This document shows positions 1-8,066 of a stretch of DNA of 53,967 nucleotides, piece by piece. The notes under the pieces are model-generated. The model was not told the DNA's origin and ran no database searches. It saw nothing but the letters and a program-made list of their open reading frames with translations. The stretch's first letter is position 1. Each line of letters opens with the position of its first letter. Position numbers and translations under genes: made by a program. Source of the DNA: Candidatus Tepidiaquacellales bacterium OLB4/UTCHB1 (lineage in GTDB: Bacteria; Bacteroidota; Ignavibacteria; Tepidaquicellales; Tepidaquicellaceae); the NCBI GenBank assembly GCA_002050165.1, contig MWSW01000017.1, positions 1 through 53,967 on the forward strand, in the 5' to 3' direction.

Positions 1-186
1 GGATATTTCTATTTGACCTTCTATCAGTGTTCTGTCATAAAGCAAATAATTTTTAGCACACTCAACGATACTTTCACTCATCTTTGGAGAGAGTTCATAG
101 CTATATCTTAAAGCATGAATGAACTCCCCCTCTGATGTTTTGTGTTGTTGTCTTTCAAAGAACTTTTTTCTTGCTACTTTTTTCAT
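1..186 (-). CDS. Partial hypothetical protein, 3' end beyond the window
   Basis: An open frame runs from an ATG at 186 to the left edge, giving 62 codons and no stop. The start is supported by a good ribosome binding site (GAGGA, 5 bases upstream). The visible protein begins MKKVARKKFFERQQHKTSEG and continues with an Arg/Lys-rich, probably helical segment and then LYDRTLIEGQIEIS. It has no signal peptide or membrane segment. I do not firmly recognise the family. The combination of a helical start and a GQI strand faintly recalls DUF1670-type proteins, but that is only a guess from memory. It is downstream of, and codirectional with, the T9SS cargo gene that ends at 251. Confidence 0.5.
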   Translation of the reverse strand, partial: MKKVARKKFFERQQHKTSEGEFIHALRYSYELSPKMSESIVECAKNYLLYDRTLIEGQIEIS

Positions 187-208
187 TGCCGTCCTCTTTA
201 TTTTTAAC

Positions 209-231
209 AAATTTAAGAAACCCTTAAATTT
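209..231. repeat. Perfect 9-bp inverted repeat between two minus-strand genes
   Basis: AAATTTAAG at 209-217 and CTTAAATTT at 223-231 are exact reverse complements separated by 5 bases. The arm is AT-rich and is not followed by a T-tract on either strand, so it is a weak terminator candidate. It lies 23 bases upstream of the partial gene that starts at 186, so an operator role is equally possible. Confidence 0.45.
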
Positions 232-237
232 TACAGG

Positions 238-251
238 ACGACAAATGTCGT
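238..251. repeat. Short 6-bp inverted repeat at a stop codon
   Basis: ACGACA (238-243) and TGTCGT (246-251) pair perfectly around a 2-base centre. The repeat touches the stop codon of the cargo gene that ends at 251. With such a short loop it is more plausible as a dyad DNA site than as an RNA hairpin. Its function is not evident. Confidence 0.3.
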
Positions 252-3229
252 TATTTCAATAATACCATCCTTTTGGTTTGAACGAAATCATCCGCTTCAA
301 TTCTGTAGAAATAAACTCCGCTCGCGAAATTCGTTCCATTGAATTCATAATCGTAAGCACCTGCCTGCAATTTTTGATTTACTAATTTCACCATCTCTCT
401 TCCCAACGCATCGAAAACAACAAGTTTCACATTACTTTCAACCGGTAAACTAAAACTGATTTTAGTAAAGGGGTTAAAAGGATTTGGGAAATTCTGTGAC
501 AGCGAAAATTCATCAGGGATAATTACTTCGGACTGATTCAAACCTGAAATACCATCCGGTCCACCGGCAAAACAAATCAATCTACCCTGCCTGTTTCCTG
601 CAACAAATTCAGTTGTAAAATTTCCGTCAATGCTATTCAGAGCTGCAATTTTCTGGACAGTATAACTCGAACCGGAACCAAAACTGTAATTGAACAATAT
701 TGTTCCACTATCACCTTTAACAATATAAAAATTTCCTGCCTGAGTGCCTGCAGCTATATCGGGAATACCATCGCCGCTAACATCACTACCGACTGCAACT
801 CCATGAATGTAGTTTCCATCAAGAGAATTCGACCAAATTTGATTTCCGTTATTGGAGTTTACTCTGTATAAAGAATTTAATCCCTGAAAGGTCATGTCAA
901 CAAATCCGTTACCATCGAGGTCATTTAGTATTATCGGCACACCGAAAACGCTGTTCCCATAATTTTGCGCCCATAGTTGAGCACCTGCATCGGAAGTGAT
1001 TGCAAATACGAAACCGTTGAATCCACTGAATCCAACAATTTCCGGCTGACCGTCATTATTAATATCCGGGATCAGATTAAGCCCTGAGGTAGCTCCGGAA
1101 GTTGCATAGCTCCATAACGCCTGACCGGTATTGCTGAATCCGTTCACCGAATACGGACCGCTATTGTTAACCAGTGAAACTGCACCGCCAAGTGGGATTG
1201 TCTGAACATCATATAGAAAATTTGAACTCTGCTGAGAAACAAAAATCTCCGATCCATTTATTCCATTGAGGCAAATGACACTTCGCCTTCCCGTATTATT
1301 AGCTTCACCGCTGGCCGACACGAGTACATCTGCAATACCATCGTTGTTAAAGTCTTTGTCAACCCTTACTCCGTTAATATCACCATTACTGTAATTCACG
1401 GAATCACCATATCCCCAGATGAGAACACCCGTCCTGCCACAAATAGTATAGACGTGTTCATTGCCACCGCTGCATCCCACAACAACATCTGAAATCCCAT
1501 CGCCATTTACATCCGACCGGATTTGCATCGCATTAAAGAAATCTGAAACTGATCCGGCATTGAACTGTGATTTGTACGTGTTAAATTTCCAAAGCGTATC
1601 AGCTGTTACCGAGGAATTACCATTGTATGCAATTACCCAGTAATTGCGCGTAGGAATTATAACGTCGTTTATTCCGTCGCCGTTTATATCATCAATTTGT
1701 CTCATTGATACCGGCTTGAATTCCTGGGAGGAAGTCATTGGGTTCACCGGGATGTAAGTTTCCCACATGATATTTCCCCTGGGTATTTGCTGATTATTAC
1801 CGGAACCGGATAAAGGGATTTTTAATTGAGATGAGTTTACCGCATTTGATACTACCGTTGCTGTATCACTAAAAACACTGCCGGTTGTTGGATTGAACCA
1901 AATCCGCATTGTTCGGGTTTTTTGTGTATCAATTTGAATTGGAAAGTTATTATTAATAGTATCGAACCAAAAATTTCCAGAATTGAAATTAATATCGTTA
2001 ATTACCAGCGGTTGACTTCCTTGATTTGATATATCAAGATATCCACCACAAAGTGAACCGGTCCGCCTGTCAGACCAATTTATATAACTTTGCAGTGATG
2101 AAATATAAGCCCCATTATAAACACCACGTCCGGTTAATATAATACGTTTAACGGGTGTTGCACCGTCGTTGCTAGTTATTTTTAATGTATCGGTTACATT
2201 ACCGAAAGTTGATGGATTGAATGTTACATCATAAATTTCCGATTGTGTTGGTGCAATTGTATCCGGTAAATTATTTGGCGCAATTGAAAAATTTGATCCA
2301 TAAAAAGAAAAATCAGAAATAATTAAATCTGCCGTACCTGTGTTCTCAATGCTGATTTGCAGGTTTGAAGGTGATCCGATTACAGTGTTACCGAAGTTCA
2401 AAGAATTCGGGTTAGTTGTAATCTGAGGATTTCCCTGTCCGGAAAGATCATATACAAATAATTCACGATACAGGAATTGATTGTTACCGATTCTGTCAGC
2501 AATGAGGTAAAGATAATTGCCATCCCAGTGAATTCCTCTGGGTGAACAATTTCCATCCGGGTCGGGAGAGGGAAATGACAAAACAGTATCACCGGTTGAC
2601 CTCGAGTAAATATAAAATCTCTCCGGGTCAGGATCGGGCGAAGTATGGAAATAATCGTTTACATAAACTATGGAATCCCCAACCCCTTTCACCGAAATCC
2701 CAGTAACCTGTCTTCCCCGAAGTGGAATGGTGTCTGTTATCTGTCGTGTAGAAAGATCAATTTTAAACGCATAACCATTCGGGTAACTCGTGTAATCCGG
2801 ATGGTAAACTGCGAACCACATTCCACTACCTTCGATTGAAAGACCCGACAACCCTAACCCTGTAGTGCCAAGCAGATTCGGAATTGAAATGGAATCAGTT
2901 TTCTGTCCGTTCATATTCAACTTGAAAAATCTCCAAGATTGCGAAGTATAATTCCTTGCAACCCAAAATCCTGAACCATCCCACGCTAAACCCTGATTAA
3001 AGGTAACCCCCGTTGCAATGCTATCAACGATCTGTCCGGTTTTTGTAATCTTATAGAGATACCCGCCATTGCTCGTACCGACCCAAAGTGTGTCATTTAC
3101 TTCTGTTAAACCATAAAAAGAATTGTAACGCGAATAATTCGGGAATGGATATGAAGCAATAATCGTCTGGCTGTTTACGTTACTCAAACAAGAAAATAAA
3201 AATATTACTGACAGTACTGTTTTTCTCAT
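251..3229 (-). CDS. Secreted T9SS cargo protein with ASH (choice-of-anchor D) and FG-GAP-like repeats
   Basis: The 992-residue protein starts with a clear signal peptide (about residues 1-20, ending NVNSQ). An N-terminal propeller-like region (about 25-265) is followed by two ASH/choice-of-anchor-D-like domains (about 270-475; LNFGNTVIGS and NTGTADLIISDF are typical). About 490-895 holds a series of FG-GAP/VCBS-like calcium-loop repeats of the DVNGDGISDV type. The last ~88 residues are a type A T9SS sorting domain (FPNPFNP, LVVFDALGREM, ASGVYFYRIEA). The protein should cross the outer membrane by T9SS and be surface-attached or released. The ATG at 3229 has a strong ribosome binding site (AAGGA). 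Its ligand and role are unknown; the domains suggest adhesion or display rather than catalysis, and I see no catalytic motif. Confidence 0.9.
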   Translation of the reverse strand: MRKTVLSVIFLFSCLSNVNSQTIIASYPFPNYSRYNSFYGLTEVNDTLWVGTSNGGYLYKITKTGQIVDSIATGVTFNQGLAWDGSGFWVARNYTSQSWRFFKLNMNGQKTDSISIPNLLGTTGLGLSGLSIEGSGMWFAVYHPDYTSYPNGYAFKIDLSTRQITDTIPLRGRQVTGISVKGVGDSIVYVNDYFHTSPDPDPERFYIYSRSTGDTVLSFPSPDPDGNCSPRGIHWDGNYLYLIADRIGNNQFLYRELFVYDLSGQGNPQITTNPNSLNFGNTVIGSPSNLQISIENTGTADLIISDFSFYGSNFSIAPNNLPDTIAPTQSEIYDVTFNPSTFGNVTDTLKITSNDGATPVKRIILTGRGVYNGAYISSLQSYINWSDRRTGSLCGGYLDISNQGSQPLVINDINFNSGNFWFDTINNNFPIQIDTQKTRTMRIWFNPTTGSVFSDTATVVSNAVNSSQLKIPLSGSGNNQQIPRGNIMWETYIPVNPMTSSQEFKPVSMRQIDDINGDGINDVIIPTRNYWVIAYNGNSSVTADTLWKFNTYKSQFNAGSVSDFFNAMQIRSDVNGDGISDVVVGCSGGNEHVYTICGRTGVLIWGYGDSVNYSNGDINGVRVDKDFNNDGIADVLVSASGEANNTGRRSVICLNGINGSEIFVSQQSSNFLYDVQTIPLGGAVSLVNNSGPYSVNGFSNTGQALWSYATSGATSGLNLIPDINNDGQPEIVGFSGFNGFVFAITSDAGAQLWAQNYGNSVFGVPIILNDLDGNGFVDMTFQGLNSLYRVNSNNGNQIWSNSLDGNYIHGVAVGSDVSGDGIPDIAAGTQAGNFYIVKGDSGTILFNYSFGSGSSYTVQKIAALNSIDGNFTTEFVAGNRQGRLICFAGGPDGISGLNQSEVIIPDEFSLSQNFPNPFNPFTKISFSLPVESNVKLVVFDALGREMVKLVNQKLQAGAYDYEFNGTNFASGVYFYRIEADDFVQTKRMVLLK

Positions 3230-3250
3230 TTTAAATTCCTTTTAATTGAT

Positions 3251-3258
3251 TAAATTTG
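3251..3258 (+). promoter_or_regulatory. Candidate -7 box (TAAATTTG)
   Basis: TAAATTTG matches the Bacteroidetes primary-sigma -7 consensus TAnnTTTG, 39 bases before the TTG start at 3298. I find no convincing TTTG -33 box at the expected spacing, so the call is tentative. Confidence 0.3.
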
Positions 3259-3297
3259 AAATAAGTTATAGTTTTCGCCTATCACAAAAAAGATAAT

Positions 3298-6081
3298 TTG
3301 AAAATTTGGATTCTTATATTTTTCACCCAAATTTTATATCCTTTCACAGGTTATTCACAAAGTTCAATTAACGGAAAACTTGATACCTTGCTGATGTTGC
3401 GCGGACTGAATAGTTTCGACGTTTCAATCCCAATTGATCTGAGGTCAAGAAGTGATAATAAACTTTTACTTCCGGTAGTTGAAAGGTTTATGTACGATCC
3501 GGTTTCATATAAGAAATTTACGGATTCAGTCGCGGGATGGGATATCTTGATTGAAGACAGCCTTGTACTGAAGATGTATGAACTTCTTGATACAAATCCT
3601 ACTTTGTTGAGTCATTTCAGACCAGTTAATTCACTTCGGTTCAAGCAGGAACTTGAAAACATTTACAATGGGTACACTGAAATTTACTCAATTTTTAGTC
3701 CGAATGAACGCGAGTACCTGAGCAGAAATTTACTTTCAATAATCTCTGAAGCGGAAGATGTTGAAAGCAATATAAATGACATTTTCAAATACAACGAGGC
3801 AAGAGATAAATCAATAGAGGTAGTTAAAACCACTCTCAAGCTTCTGGAAAAAATTCCGCGCAGGGATTTATTCACATTTAACATCAGGGCATGGATGCTG
3901 TTTAACGCAATATACACCGAATTAGTAAAGAATCCCGAATCAATAATACACATTTTCCCCGAAGCTGATGACGGTTCGCTTTTTGAAGAAACGATGGAAA
4001 TAGAGTTGTTTGATGACCGGAAAATAGTTATCGGTACCGAAGGAAACGACGTTCACTACATTGACGAAAATACTTTGTTCGTCTACGATATTTCCGGAGA
4101 TGACAAGTATATCTATGAAACATCTGATGAATATTTCCATTCACCTCCACATTTACAGATAGTAATTGACCTTTCGGGCAACGACAATTATACATCAAAA
4201 TCAGATAAGTTTGGTATTGCAGGTGGCTTTGCAGGAGCTTATATGGTATTTGATGCAAAAGGTAATGATAGCTATGACGGTGGAAACCTGAGTGTGGGGT
4301 CAGTAATCAACGGTATTGCATTAATCAAAGACGGAAGCGGAAATGATTTCTATTCCGGTAATTCTTTCTCAATAGGAGCTGCCTCATTCGGCTCAGCAAT
4401 AATAATTGATAATAACGGCAACGATATTTACAGCGCAAATTCCTATTCAAAGGCATTTGGTATGACGATGGGAATCGGAAGTATTATAGATAAATCAGGG
4501 AATGACTCTTATATTATCTCTGCAAGGAATATTGATATCGGCAGATACGAGGATCATTACATTTCAATGTGTCAGGGTTATGGGTTAGGTGTCAGACCAT
4601 ATTATGCCGGCGGAATAGGTTTACTCATAGAATCAGGTGGGAATGATATTTACAATACTGATATCTTCGGACAAGGTGGTTCGTATTGGTACGCACTTGG
4701 GATGCTGATAGATAAAAGCGGACACGACAAATACAACAGTTATCAATATGCTCAGGGTTCAGGAATTCACCTCTCCGTCGGTTTCCTTACGGATTATGCA
4801 GGTTGGGATTTTTATACTTCAAACGGAGTATCGCAAGGTTGCGGTCATGATTACGGCGTCGGAATTTTACACGATGTTTCCGGAAATGATAATTACTCAG
4901 CTTACTCACTCTCACAGGGTGCCGGCAATGCAAATGGTATCGGAATTCTGATTGATGAAGAAGGACGTGACGGATACCTGAACAAGGAACCGTCAAATAC
5001 ACGCGGTTATGGAAACCCGAGACGTGAATTCGGGAGCATCGGACTTTTTGCAGATTTGGAGGGAATAGATTTCTATTCAATTCCGAATAAGGATTCATCT
5101 TTCAGCACAGGATCTTATTGGGGTGGTTTTGCTGACTTCGGTGAAATTAAAAGTCCCTGGGAAAAAACTGTTCAACAATACAAAGTTCCGGTTGACTCCA
5201 CACTGAACTATAGCATCGAACAGTATTTCATAATGGCAAAAACAATCGAACCGAGATTCTCTCTTTGGCAGGATTTCGGTGAAAAACATTTGATTTCGGA
5301 TAGCGTTCAAACAGCGCATTATATCCTCACAAAGTTGGTTTCCGAAGATCACCGTGACGGATTCCTCATCAGGAACCTAATTTTCAAAATAAATGAATCC
5401 GTGAGTTCTGTTTTTTTATCTGAGCTTGCAAAATACGAAGAGGATAATTCAATTCTGAAACCGGAAGAATTAATTTTCATTGCGTACCTTTTTGGAGAAA
5501 CGCGCGATCCGAAAGGAGCGGAGGCATTGTATAAACTTCTCTCTAATCCGGATGAGAGAGTGCGATCAGCCGCCCTCGCATCAATTGGCAAAATAAATTT
5601 CGGGACCGAATTTCAAAAATTGAAATCTGAAATTGCTTTACAAATTCGAAATTTATACGTAAAAAATGCCGGAAGTAAAACTTACAGGAAAAATATCGCA
5701 TTCGCACTTGGAAATGTGTCAGAAGATGCAAACGTTAGCACGTTAATAAATATGCTCGGGGATGATTTCTTCGGAGTCCGGTTTATAGCTGCGAAAAACC
5801 TTACTAAATTTGAAGTCGAACTTTTCAATTCCATAGTTGCCGATGTTTTTAACCTATATTCATATAATCCTCAGGCGCTCGTGCCATTTATCAGCGCAAT
5901 GAAAAATATAGAACCACAAACCATATATGAAATTTATGAACTTTATTCTTCCGTGATATCCGAGAATATAATTTACCGGTATGTGTTCACTGAAATTACC
6001 TCCGGCTCCGATAATGAGCTCCTGAATAATATAAACGGTGACGTATCGTATGGTCTGGAATTAATGCACTTTGATGAATAA
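3298..6081 (+). CDS. Secreted protein with about twelve GNDxY repeats and C-terminal HEAT repeats
   Basis: The 927-residue protein has a signal peptide (residues 1-20, ending TGYSQ) and no T9SS sorting domain, lipobox or later membrane segment. It is therefore probably periplasmic or exported by another route. A helical domain (about 25-235) precedes a tandem repeat region (about 260-620). There a motif of the form sGNDxY recurs about twelve times with a spacing of roughly 26-35 residues, and later copies carry a QGxG element. Variants include SGDDKY, KGNDSY, SGHDKY, AGWDFY and EGIDFY. Residues about 690-870 look like HEAT repeats (DERVRSAALASIGKI; FGVRFIAAKNLTKF). The start is TTG: the first internal ATG would remove the signal peptide. 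I do not know a function. The repeats could form a beta-solenoid with Asp/Asn turns able to bind calcium, which is inference. The downstream lipoprotein gene overlaps its end, so the two are probably co-expressed. Confidence 0.85.
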   Translation: MKIWILIFFTQILYPFTGYSQSSINGKLDTLLMLRGLNSFDVSIPIDLRSRSDNKLLLPVVERFMYDPVSYKKFTDSVAGWDILIEDSLVLKMYELLDTNPTLLSHFRPVNSLRFKQELENIYNGYTEIYSIFSPNEREYLSRNLLSIISEAEDVESNINDIFKYNEARDKSIEVVKTTLKLLEKIPRRDLFTFNIRAWMLFNAIYTELVKNPESIIHIFPEADDGSLFEETMEIELFDDRKIVIGTEGNDVHYIDENTLFVYDISGDDKYIYETSDEYFHSPPHLQIVIDLSGNDNYTSKSDKFGIAGGFAGAYMVFDAKGNDSYDGGNLSVGSVINGIALIKDGSGNDFYSGNSFSIGAASFGSAIIIDNNGNDIYSANSYSKAFGMTMGIGSIIDKSGNDSYIISARNIDIGRYEDHYISMCQGYGLGVRPYYAGGIGLLIESGGNDIYNTDIFGQGGSYWYALGMLIDKSGHDKYNSYQYAQGSGIHLSVGFLTDYAGWDFYTSNGVSQGCGHDYGVGILHDVSGNDNYSAYSLSQGAGNANGIGILIDEEGRDGYLNKEPSNTRGYGNPRREFGSIGLFADLEGIDFYSIPNKDSSFSTGSYWGGFADFGEIKSPWEKTVQQYKVPVDSTLNYSIEQYFIMAKTIEPRFSLWQDFGEKHLISDSVQTAHYILTKLVSEDHRDGFLIRNLIFKINESVSSVFLSELAKYEEDNSILKPEELIFIAYLFGETRDPKGAEALYKLLSNPDERVRSAALASIGKINFGTEFQKLKSEIALQIRNLYVKNAGSKTYRKNIAFALGNVSEDANVSTLINMLGDDFFGVRFIAAKNLTKFEVELFNSIVADVFNLYSYNPQALVPFISAMKNIEPQTIYEIYELYSSVISENIIYRYVFTEITSGSDNELLNNINGDVSYGLELMHFDE

Positions 6082-6778
6082 AGTATTAGCATTATTGTTT
6101 TTCATTTTCCTGCTATTCCTGAGCTCGTGTATAAACTATGAACAAAAGACTGTCCTGAAAAATGACGGTAGCGGGAGTATGGTAATCACTTACTCAACGA
6201 AAAATTTTAATATCATAGGTGAGGAAATTTTTGGATTCGGATTTACCGATTCTAAAATCCGTGAAAATTTCTCATCTCCGGATATTGTCATCAAATGGAT
6301 TGATGTAAACAAATACGAACTTGACTCTACAACGCATGTGAGAGTTGATATAAATTTTAAAAACTTCTACACCCTTCCAAAAGCCAAAGCATTCCGAAAA
6401 GTAAAACCGTCCTTTGAGGTTTACCCTGATAGTATAAATTTTTCATTTACGATTTTAGAAGATTCATCAAATGCTATAATTGAAGGTATGGACAAATTTA
6501 AATTGTATTTCGATTTTGAATTTGAAGGCGATGTTATTGAGACAAACGGAACTGTTTCCGGAAACGTGGTCAGATGGGAATATTCAATTGCAGACTTATC
6601 CGAAAATATCGTGATGAAAGCTAAAATAAACAATAAGCCTTCTGGATGCGGCTTATTCGGAATTGAACTATTCGGTGTTTTAATTTTCGGTATCATATTG
6701 AAGGAACGGAAATTCCAGGCACGAATGGTTTCGTACTTCAGCAATTTATCGCAACTATTCAAATCCAAAAACATCTGA
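6074..6778 (+). CDS. Lipoprotein with C-terminal membrane segment, function unknown
   Basis: The 234-residue product starts with a hydrophobic signal and a lipobox (FLSSC), so it should be lipidated at Cys18. The body (about 20-190) begins EQKTVLKNDGSGSM and appears beta-rich, followed by a second hydrophobic stretch near 195-212 (GLFGIELFGVLIFGIIL) and a short basic tail. A lipoprotein signal plus a near-C-terminal membrane helix resembles LppM/DUF3153-like layouts, but I do not claim membership. The ATG at 6074 overlaps the preceding gene by 8 bases; a TTG directly precedes it and is a less likely start. The overlap suggests translational coupling with the GNDxY-repeat protein. Confidence 0.75.
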   Translation: MNKVLALLFFIFLLFLSSCINYEQKTVLKNDGSGSMVITYSTKNFNIIGEEIFGFGFTDSKIRENFSSPDIVIKWIDVNKYELDSTTHVRVDINFKNFYTLPKAKAFRKVKPSFEVYPDSINFSFTILEDSSNAIIEGMDKFKLYFDFEFEGDVIETNGTVSGNVVRWEYSIADLSENIVMKAKINNKPSGCGLFGIELFGVLIFGIILKERKFQARMVSYFSNLSQLFKSKNI

Positions 6779-6879
6779 CTTCAATAGACGGAGTTAATTT
6801 TTAAAAATATTTTTATCTATTCTCAACTATCCACAAATTTATACCACATTAGTAAATTGTAGAAAATTTTATATATGGA

Positions 6880-6887
6880 TATATTTA
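6880..6887 (+). promoter_or_regulatory. Candidate -7 box very close to a start codon (TATATTTA)
   Basis: TATATTTA ends only 6 bases before the ATG at 6894, which has no Shine-Dalgarno. It differs from TAnnTTTG by its last base. If it is a promoter box, the transcript would be nearly leaderless. Similar spacing is seen before the genes starting at 19064, 25401 (minus) and 27386. Confidence 0.3.
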
Positions 6888-6893
6888 AGCGAT

Positions 6894-8054
6894 ATGATAA
6901 AATCGCTGTTAAAAATAATCCTTACAGTTTTTATTCCATTCCAAATTGTAAACGCTCACGACTTTTCCAAAATAGACAACTTTATACTCTCAGGAATTTC
7001 AAACCATTACTTTCCCGGTGCGCAATTAGTAGTCGGTAACAGCAGAGGGATTATTTATTCCGAAAGTTTCGGTTACATTGATTACGAATCGGATGTAAAA
7101 GTAACAACGCATACTCTATATGACCTTGCCTCACTTACAAAAGTAATAGCTACTACTACTGCAATAATGAAATTGTACGAAGAAAAAAAAATTGACCTCT
7201 ACGATGTAGTTTCCTATTACATCCCTGAATTTGAAAAAAACGGTAAAAAATATATCAGGATCAGAAATCTTCTATTACATAATTCGGGACTCAGGGCATG
7301 GATCCCGTTTTATCAGACCTGCGAGAGTAAAGACGATGTGATTAATGCGATTTGTGACGAAACATTAGTTTCAGAGCCCGGCGAGGTTACGATTTACAGC
7401 GACCTTAATGCTGTACTGCTTGGTGAAATCATAGAACGGGTAACCGGGATGTCGCTTGATGATTATTGTGAACTGGAAATTTTTAAACCTCTCGGGATGA
7501 ACAATACTTTTTTCAATCCAAAGGATGTCAACAGGAATTCAATTGCACCAACTGAATACGATAAGATATGGAGGGGGAGGCTACTGCAAGGTGAAGTTCA
7601 TGACGAAACCGCTGCTGTCATGGGCGGTGTATCCGGGAATGCGGGATTATTTTCAACTGCGGAAGATGTTGCAGTGATAATGCAAATGCTCCTTAATCAT
7701 GGAGATTACATCAACCAGAACTCCACAAACGATAATGAAAAACATTTTTTATCCGAACTGACAGTAGAAAAATTCACTACAAAAGAGCTTTCATCCGAGA
7801 CTTCTTCTTCACGTGCTTTTGGCTGGGATACGAAGCCCGAACCTACAAAATGGGGTCGCCCTTGTGGAGAATTAATTTCAGAAAACTGTTTCGGCCATAC
7901 CGGTTATACCGGCACAAGCGTGTGGGCTGATAAAGACAGGGACCTTTTCATCGTATTCCTGACTAACAGGGTTTTTCCGACACGCGACAATTTGGGTATT
8001 CTGGAGTTCAGACCTGAACTGCACAACATGATTATAGAATTATTAGAAAACTAA
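6894..8054 (+). CDS. Exported serine hydrolase of the class C beta-lactamase/penicillin-binding family
   Basis: The 386-residue protein has an N-terminal signal (residues 1-21) and the full motif set of the beta-lactamase-related (S12) serine hydrolases. These are SxxK as S80-L-T-K83 in DLASLTKVIA, a YxN-like motif as YSDLN near residue 165, and a KTG-like box as HTG in CFGHTGYTGT near 330. In this family the serine is acylated by its substrate. Known members include D-amino-acid peptidases, esterases and beta-lactamases, so the substrate cannot be read from sequence. The location is expected to be periplasmic. The gene stands 115 bases after the lipoprotein gene and 12 bases before the aldehyde dehydrogenase gene. 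I would not predict antibiotic resistance from this alone. Confidence 0.88.
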   Translation: MIKSLLKIILTVFIPFQIVNAHDFSKIDNFILSGISNHYFPGAQLVVGNSRGIIYSESFGYIDYESDVKVTTHTLYDLASLTKVIATTTAIMKLYEEKKIDLYDVVSYYIPEFEKNGKKYIRIRNLLLHNSGLRAWIPFYQTCESKDDVINAICDETLVSEPGEVTIYSDLNAVLLGEIIERVTGMSLDDYCELEIFKPLGMNNTFFNPKDVNRNSIAPTEYDKIWRGRLLQGEVHDETAAVMGGVSGNAGLFSTAEDVAVIMQMLLNHGDYINQNSTNDNEKHFLSELTVEKFTTKELSSETSSSRAFGWDTKPEPTKWGRPCGELISENCFGHTGYTGTSVWADKDRDLFIVFLTNRVFPTRDNLGILEFRPELHNMIIELLEN

Positions 8055-8066
8055 AGAACAATAAAA

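Noticed and set aside
4167-5160. The GNDxY repeats read as an RTX toxin or haemolysin repeat
   Set aside because: The RTX nonapeptide is GGxGxDxUx at nine-residue period; here the spacing is about 26-35 residues and the motif differs, so an RTX call is not supported.
6421-6774. 117-codon minus-strand frame opposite the lipoprotein gene
   Set aside because: The plus-strand lipoprotein has a convincing signal and lipobox; the antisense frame has no support.
6894-8054. Serine hydrolase read as an antibiotic-resistance beta-lactamase
   Set aside because: The motifs are shared by many esterases and peptidases of the family, and no feature specific to AmpC-type enzymes is evident.
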